Shown here: piece by piece, positions 50,901-59,900 of the stretch
How the letters are laid out: every line of letters starts with the position of its first letter
Numbering within the stretch: position 1 is the first letter of the stretch
Origin: Lamellibrachia columna
Taxonomy: Eukaryota; Annelida; Polychaeta; Sabellida; Siboglinidae
Direction of reading: 5' to 3'
Assembly (NCBI GenBank): GCA_963662155.1
Contig: OY759266.1
Location: 7,228,526-7,292,525, forward strand
DNA: 64,000 bases
Position numbers and translations under genes: made by a program
Notes under the pieces: generated by a model
Seen by the model: only the letters and a program-made list of their open reading frames with translations
Databases searched by the model: none
Told to the model about the DNA's origin: nothing

Positions 50901-53900
50901 ATGTCAATATAGCCACAACCACTACCAATACAGCTACACCCACTGCCAATACAGCCACAACCACTGCCAATACAGCCACATCCATTACCAATACAGCTAC
51001 ATCCACTACCAATACAGCTACACAACCACACCAACTGGCAATATAGCAACATCCACTACGAATACAGCTACACCCACTGCCAATACAGCTACACTCTGCC
51101 AATACCCACTGTTAAAATAGCCTCACCCACTACCCACCAGAAATCAGTTTTTATTGTGAACTAAGTGATCATTACACAACCTATCTGCCAGTCTCTCACC
51201 TGTGCCAAGGCATGAGTTTTCACTTTCTGCTGGAAGTGTTTCTGAGCCGTCGGCCGGGGTATGGCGGATGTCATGCACCTAGGCGGAGATGTAGCTGTGG
51301 CACATCGCTTCTTACCCACAGTGCCTCTGGGTTCTTCCTGAACTTCCACGACCTCAGCTCCCTGCGATCAGTTAGCTGACATCATTGTTTACTGTGTACT
51401 TCGTAATAAGAATCCAGGAAAAGTATGTCTCATTAAAACTACATGAATATCTTAATTAAAATATGTTGGTTTGTTAAATAATAATTAGCCTTATTCAACA
51501 AAACAATCTTAATGTTTTCATATTGATGGACTCTCGAATAGCCAATGGCTTCCTTGTCCACTTGCCATCTGGGCTTTTGGCTTGGATAGCAAATCTTGTT
51601 AAATCTATTAACAATAACATGTACATAGCAATATGGGTAGTGTTTTAAATGCCTGACAACTATGTTGTGGGTTTACTTTTTTACACACAAGAAAATCATG
51701 AATGTGCCCATTTTGAGAGAAACTACAAAACATGTAAAAATTATAATAAATGTAGTATAATGTGAACACACGTTTGCCTCAGCTTCAGATAGTATTGCGT
51801 CCTCTTCAGGTCGAGCATGTAGATAGTCTATTTCATCTAGTGATTCAGACTCTTGTGAATTCACCTCATTACCCATGATGCCTACAGACATATCACATGA
51901 CTGTTACCAGTACTCAGTGATACCAACCGTATAGGTTCTGTATAATCACCAGCACAACTAATACATCCACACAAGCCAATAAGCCAATACAGGACGAATA
52001 CAAACAGATGGTGCCAATACAGCAAGAATGTTCTACATCCAACTCTTCACATGGTCCTCAGCCATATTGATTTCGACTCTGCACAGATAACGCCATTTCT
52101 AAATAAAATTACTGTGACTTCATCACACAAACAAGCAGACCCACATTACATGATATTAAAGGATGGATATTAATAAATGATGCAAATTCATTTCATGATA
52201 ATTTTTACCTATCCAATATCTACTACAACATGCTAGCTCGTTTGTATAAATTTGTTATTTAGTTTTCGCAAAATCATCAGATAAACTATTCAATTAAACG
52301 GTAAAATTTGTTTGCCAAAAAGCGCTAAAGTGGTCCGGCTCTATGTACTATAACACAGGAGATATAAGCTCACAATCAGCCCCATTCAGTTGTAGCCATA
52401 GCACTCACCCCCATCTATCTGGAAGTTATACTATGACACAGGAGATGTAAGCTCACAATCAGCCACCAATCAGCCCCATTCAGTTGTAGCCATAGCACTC
52501 ACCCCATCTATCTGGATGTTATACTATGACACAGGAGATGTAAGCTCACAATCAGCCACCAATCAGCCCCATTCAGTTGTAGCCATAGCACTCACCCCCA
52601 TCTCTCTGGATGTCACTGATGTCTCCAACCAGGCAATCGGGATCAAAGGAAGATGTGGGTCTGGGTGCGGAGTTACGTGGGTTCTCCGAGAAGGATTTCT
52701 TCTCCTCGTACCTGACTGCACTCTTGTAGGGCAAGTACTCCTCATCTGTAGCATCATGTGGTGATGATGATGATTACAATAATGATAATAATGATGACAG
52801 AAAAGGACAAATTAAGCCAGTTACACAACTGTTTGTCTGAACTATTAAATTCTACAATTTAAATCGATTATCTAACATCTACAGAATTTGCTCAAATAGG
52901 CTTGTCTGAAAAGATAACACTGCTTGGCTTAGGTGGGTTTTGAAAGAAACCAAATTTATTCCCTTCATTCTCATCTGAGGTAGTTAGCACAACTGTTTGT
53001 GCTGTTTCTACCATATTAATCATTTAAAATAAATTGTCATATCCCAAGTTTGGATAAAGGAGTGAAGGAGATGGGTTGGACATGGGGCCAATGAACCCTT
53101 CCTGCAAAACATCATGATTATGGAAACCACAATAGTAACAGATGTTATTAGTGGGAGTGATGATGTAACAGGTGTAATTGTGTGGCCCTATGTCCTAATT
53201 AGGGCGTGAAGTAACAGATGTTATTAGTGGGAGTGATGAGTAAAATACTTTATCCAGAAGCTACAAACTATGGCTACAAACAATGACTTGTATGTGCCGC
53301 CATCTCTGACTCGTAGCCGTTACGGCGACAGAACTTTCTCGGTTTTTGCTCCATGAATATGGAATGCACTTCCAAGTGAGGTGAAGACAATCTCTTGCCA
53401 TGTGAATTTTAGAAGACTCCTAAAAATGCATCTCTTCTGGGTTGCATACGCATCATAAGCACCAACTATTTATTTTTATTTTTTTGCTTGTTCAATACTT
53501 AATTATATTTATTATTAATTTGTATTATTACCTTTACATGTTTTTATATCAATTTACAAACCATGTTTAAATCTTTAATAATTATCTTCTATATAACTTA
53601 TTCTTTTAATTTAATATATTCTCTTCTATCTGAATTAATTTATCATCATTTACATAACTTATCAATGTCTTGCATATAAACATATTTTAAGCGCCTCCGA
53701 ATGGATTTATCTAGATTTAAGGCGCTATACAAATGTTCTTCTTATCTTATCTTATCTTATCAGAAGATCATAACTTGGACGTAATCCCCAAACAGCACTG
53801 GTATTAGCATGGTCAGCATGCACATATACACGTACACCCAATTTTATTCCAGTGAATAATAAAGTAATTCACTCTAGCAACATTTTACATACTTTCTCCT

Positions 53901-56900
53901 GTGTAATAATTTGTAACAGTGAATAATAAAGTAATTCACTTTAGTAACATTTTACATACCTTCTCCTGTGTAATAATTTGTAACTTTCTGTCTCCCTCTG
54001 AAAACAAAATGCATACATAAATATTATTTATGCAATAACCAACACAAGTCTGATGTAGTAGAGATTGAAATGGGCCAAATAAATGATGTTTTATTGCAAA
54101 GTGGCTGCTTATCACGCAGCCACTTTGGGAAGCACATTAACAGGAATGTGAGCTCCTCAAAGCAAACCAGACAGGAACTGAACACATGTACAGCCCCGTC
54201 CGGCAAGTTTCTCAGAGCCCACATTCCTACAGGCATGACGATAACATATATACATCAAGAAGTCGTCATGAACATGTAATGCAAAGAATACAGACATTCC
54301 ACCACCAGTACACAAATTTTATTACAAACAGGTGGGGCCATTTCGCCACAAGGTCACCCACAAACATGTGACCACCCCACCATATTATTGCTGCTTCCAC
54401 CAAAGTTGAGAACACTATATCCGATTAGTCCTTCCTTGTGAGAATAATGCTTTAGCAACAAAGTAGTGTTCTAATTAAACTGCACCCATCCAACATTTGT
54501 AGCTCATAGTGTGTTACACTTTGACCTGTTCACACAACCACCATTTCAATGTATATTGCCGCATCCAGTCACGTTGCACTTGCTGTATGAAAGCTGCTCA
54601 TTCTAATAATTCCATCACTGTAATCCCATCACATTGCCAGGTACTCATTAAAACAGGTGAGTCAACGAAACTGCCCAAGCTGCAAAATGGCAGCAGGTGA
54701 GCTCAAACCATGGTCCTCTCAATTGACAGCCTGGTCCGGTAAGCGCCGAGCTACCACACTCTCACACATACACGCGTGCGCACACACATACACACAATCT
54801 TGTGTGTGTATATATATATATAACACATATAGTGCTGTTACAGTTCCAGTTTCCCCGGGCCTGTACGGTTCTCAGTTCCAGTTTCCCCGGGCCTGTACGG
54901 TTCTCAGTTCCAGTTTCCCCGGGCCTGTACGGTTCTCAGTTCCAGTTTCCCCGGGCCTGTACGGTTCTCAGTTCCAGTTTCCCCGGGCCTGTACGGTTCT
55001 CAGTTCCAGTTTCCCCGGGCCTGTACGGTTCTCAGTTCCAGTTTCCCCGGGCCTGTACGGTTCTCAGTTCCAGTTTCCCCGGGCCTGTACGGTTCTCAGT
55101 TCCCGTTAACCATTTATTCCTGGTCTGCCATGTGAAACTGGGAGCAGTTTCAGAACTGAACAATTGTTATTTCAAGACAAGAAACTACAAAATTCGAGTT
55201 GGCCTCATCGCACTATAGTCAAGACACACCATTGAACAATAGATATTAGATACAGTTGAGCTTAGAATACAAAGAATGTGTGACTTTATTGGTGATAACT
55301 AGTGCTGTGACGGCTCTGGGTCTGGAAGGATGTAGATCTGAGACGCACAGTACCCACTGGGACGCACAGTACCCACTGGGACACACAGTACCCACTGGGA
55401 CGCACAGTACCCACTGGAATGCACAGTACCCACTGGGACGCATAGTACCCACTGGGACGCACAGTACCCACTGGGATGCACAGTACCCACTGGAATGCAC
55501 AGTACCCACTGGGACGCATAGTACCCACTGGGACGCATAGTACCCACTGGGACGCACAGTACCCACTGGGACGCATAGTACCCACTGGGACGCATAGTAC
55601 CCACTGGGACGCACAGTACCCACTGGGACGCACAGTACCCACTGGAATGCACAGTACCCACTGGGACGCATAGTACCCACTGGGACGCATAGTACCCACT
55701 GGAATACACAGTACCCACTGGGACGCATAGTACCCACTGGGACGCACAGTACCCACTGGGACGCATAGTACCCACTGGGACGCATAGTACCCACTGGGAT
55801 GCACAGTGCTGGTTCCAGACCCAGAACTGTGACATCACTACTAACTTACTCGAGTCTGTTGGCTGTACTGTGTCTGCTGCTGGAGGGACAGGCGAGGAAG
55901 TCCCACAGGAAGATGGCCTCCCCAGCACTGATCACTCCAAGTCCGTCTGGACTGAACATAACAGAGCTGATGTTCTCACAGTGACCGATGAACACCTGCG
56001 GTAACAACAGAGGGCGCCAGGGGTTCTAACATACTGAAGAGAAGTCCTAGTGTAGACGCCATAGGGCAACAAATAGAATGAACACTGCAGAAACATAATT
56101 TATTTGTCATTTTCTCAAACGTTTTTGCACCTATTTTTTTCCTCAAATGTTTGTATATTACATACAAAAAGTTTGCAAAATATGTGAAATATTTTGCGGT
56201 TTTAGTTCTCACAGATTAACTGTCTAAGAAGCTATAAACTATTCACATTGTCAATGGGCATGCAATGTAATTTTTTTACTTCTGAACAATCAACTATTTC
56301 AAAATAATATTTCTATTTAACATATACTAACATATGCATATACTGAAATAGCAAGGAAATACTGAAATAGCAAGGAAATGAAATCATGTTTTTTTTTATT
56401 TTTACAAATTGCTATTTAAAATACTAATGTTAAGATATTTGGTAAATTTTGATTTTAAACATATTCATACTGCCAGCACTAAAACAATCAGCAGATAATT
56501 TGTTCCATTAGTTATCCTTACTGCCCATGGGAAGTTGTACCTGGAAGTTAAGGTCAAGTCTCATGCCGTAGTCCCATATCTTGACCACCCTGTCACCAGC
56601 AGTGGCCAGGTGACATCCATCAGGTGACACGTCCAGGGCAGTGCAGCCGTTACGGTGGACATTGTTCACCTGTGACGTAAAGCACCTTGTGAACTTATAC
56701 AAAGAATTCTAACTTTTAAAAGTCTTCACAGAATCTTGTATCTTGCATCTCACATGATGCGTCTTAGTAGTTATGTAATTTCTACAGCAGTGATGTATTT
56801 TTTACAACACTGTCATAAATTTACACATTTACAACCCATGTGACACGATTGCATACCTGTGTACAAATCATAGACAATAAAAGGGGAGTTTTGTTTTTCA

Positions 56901-59900
56901 CAATTAAGCTTCCAAAACACATATGTAGAAGTCTGCTGTATGTGTTCAAATTGTTAGGGCTATGAAATAGTCGATTAATAAATGACAACTATTTTGTGAA
57001 AAAAGAAAGTGTATTATGACATTTGCCAAATGTAATTTTTTTTAGATCAATAGCTACAGATCACAGCCAGAAAATAACTGTCCTGGATGAAATACAAGCA
57101 AAGAATGTCATTGGTTGAAGCCATTTCTGAATCCACCGTTGGTGATAATTACACAATTATGTGTCTATATCACCAGACCAGGGCAGAATATTGAATATAT
57201 CATGGTATGATTTTATGGCTAGATGATCAAAAGTAGATCATGGTAGAATAGGCAACAATAGATCATGGTAAAATAGGCACCAGTAGATCATGGTACAATA
57301 GGCAACAGTAAAGCATGGTAGAACAGGAAACAGTGGATCATGGTATAGAAGGAATCACAACGTTTGGTTACTTTCAAAATTGGCAAAATGACTACAGGGC
57401 TGTATAATATGTAATGCACAACATTAGCGCCATCTAGAGGGCAATGTTCCACAAACCTCAGATACAAGTGAGCCATTCTTGGCATGGAACTTCAGCAGTT
57501 TGTTACTGCTGGTTGTCACTAGCAACGTCTTTGTGTCAGCATGGGCGTACTTGATCTGTGTGGCAGTGTCAATACCAGCGCCGTCCCCACAACCTCGCAC
57601 TGACGTGATGTCAATACGCAGCACCTGAGGGCACCACAGTAGGCCTGATTAGTCATGAGACACTTCAGCTATTATTATTTACACTCATAGAAACGTTAAT
57701 TGGTCAGACGTTTTCGAGTGGTTTCAAAGTTCCTAAAAACATAGAAAAGATCTGAAAGATGAATACACTACTAGAAAGGCAAAATGAATATGTAAAACAA
57801 GAAACCAGATTTATGAGATGAATATACTATTAGAAAGTCAAAATGAATAAATAATAAAAAAAACCAGATTTATGAGATGAATACACTACTAGAAAGTCAA
57901 AATGAATAAATAAAAAAAAACAGATTTATGAGATGAATATACTATTATAAAGTCAAAATGAATAAATAAAAAAAAACAGATTTATGAGATGAATATACTA
58001 TTATAAAGTCAAAATGAATAAATAAAAAAAAACAGATTTATGAGATGAATATACTATTATAAAGTCAAAATGAATAAATAAAAAAAACAAGATTTATGAT
58101 ATGAATATACTATTCAAAGTTAAAATTATTAAATAAAACAAAAAAACAAGATTTATGAGATGAATATACTATTAGAAAGTCAAAATGAATAAAAAAACAG
58201 ATTTATGAGATTAATGTCCTATTAAAAGTAAAAAAATAAAATAAAAGAGAAACACAAAAAAAGAGTTATGAGATGACCACAGTAATGTTTCACCTCGTCA
58301 AGTGTCCGGCCATCAACAACGGTGACCGTGAATTCAGTTGGACCGACAAATGCGACACACTTGCTGTCTGGACTGACGGCTAACGCGTTTGGGCCGTGAC
58401 TCTCACCACGCACAATCGTGTTGCCTAGCAACCGTAGCAGCTGGAACTTTGCATTCGTCGCATCGTAGAGTGCAACGGAGCCAAGAGATCCGGCACTGTA
58501 GAGGTAGCGGCCATCCACGGAGAACACCACACCAATCACCTTGCCACGATGCTGCCTGAAATATATATGGTCTTATACTGCACTGTCAATAAAAATTGTT
58601 CAAAGGGAATTCACATGCGTAAGTGACAGTCACAGCGAAGTGACAGTCACTGTGCATGACCATCTATGAAGCCAGCAGTGGCAAAGAACAAGACCTCAGC
58701 AAAATGTTTAGTAATTAGCAGAAAAAATTTCTGCAGCAGTCTCTCCTGCAGGTGATTCACTGCATTTTGTAGTGTCACTTTTTTGAGAACATTTAAACCG
58801 ATGGCATATTATCTTGCTACAAGATTTTAGAACCAAGAGTTAATTAGTTAATTTCCTTATGCTACATAATTGATGGATCCATCACGTGACTGTTTGCCTT
58901 GTAACTAGGTCCATCAAGCTAACAAACATGGCCACTGCTGTAAGATATTCCATCGGATTTTTATTGCCTTTATGACCCAAACATTTGTCTTTGCAACAAA
59001 AATAAAGGGCAACATTGTTTCAGCTAGAATAGTACACGTATGTGGGACAGTTTGATCTGGCAGAGGTATATGCCACTTAGAAATGTAATATATTATATCA
59101 AAACATGGTTGCTATGGTACAGCTTGATGGAGGTCATACTCATAATTAGAATTGTCATGTCCGACTCTGGGATCTGTCAATTTGTATATTGTTAATGCAT
59201 TAATTTCAATAGCTGTACATATATAAGACTCTAAATTTATTACATCCACAACCAGAACATCAAAGACATTATACTAAAGCTATTTATTTAAATTATTTTA
59301 TTTAATGTTGACTTAAAAGAAGGCTCACTTGTCATTTGTCCACCTACACTGCCATATGTTGAAATGGTATTAATTAAGAATGTATGGGTGGACATGAGAT
59401 AAGGTAGAGTGACTTGCTTGTGTTCCGCCAGCATCGTTGTTCCTCCTACATTGAAGATACGAACAGCTCCTGACTCAAAGCCACAGGCAAAGATCTGCTC
59501 AGAGGGATGGTATGTGATGGTTGTAGGGCATTCCTTGGGTGCCGTGAAGTCATACAGCTGAAGCAAAAGAAACCAGTCATTTATTATTCACTGGAATCTG
59601 GCAGGTAGGCAGTCAATTCACAATATTGCCTGCATCTGACACATAGGCACAATCAACTCACAACCATATCTTGCATCTAATGGGAAAGAACGGTATATTT
59701 TTGGCATTGCCTGACATCTGGTGTGAAGGTACAATTAATTTACAATATTGCCTGGCATCAGGTGGGTAGGCACAGTCAATTCACAACTCTACCTGGCATT
59801 TGGTCAGTTAGACACAGACAACTGACAATATTGCCTGACATCTGGAGAGAAAGCACACTGAATTTACAATATTGCTTCACAATTTATTTGCAAACTACGC

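Larger units (their letters stand above)
51200..53997 (-). other. WDR90: WDR90 exons 12-15 of this window: non-WD linker
   Basis: Fragment residues about 535-688. Polar, charged and Ser/Pro-rich, without WD signatures: KVTNYYTGE, YEEKKSFSENPRNSAPRP, the acidic ESESLDEIDYLHARPEEDA and the basic TAQKHFQQKVKTHALAQ. The human protein also has an unstructured spacer between its two WD arrays here, so divergence is expected. Exon 12 (38 nt) is a microexon-like piece whose sequence is partly duplicated in the adjacent intron. Confidence 0.85.

Noticed and set aside
55246..55928. Open frames of 172-209 codons across the 19-bp array
   Set aside because: Three overlapping frames give the same repeated peptide from the minisatellite. 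One of them overlaps the true WDR90 exon only in an unrelated frame.
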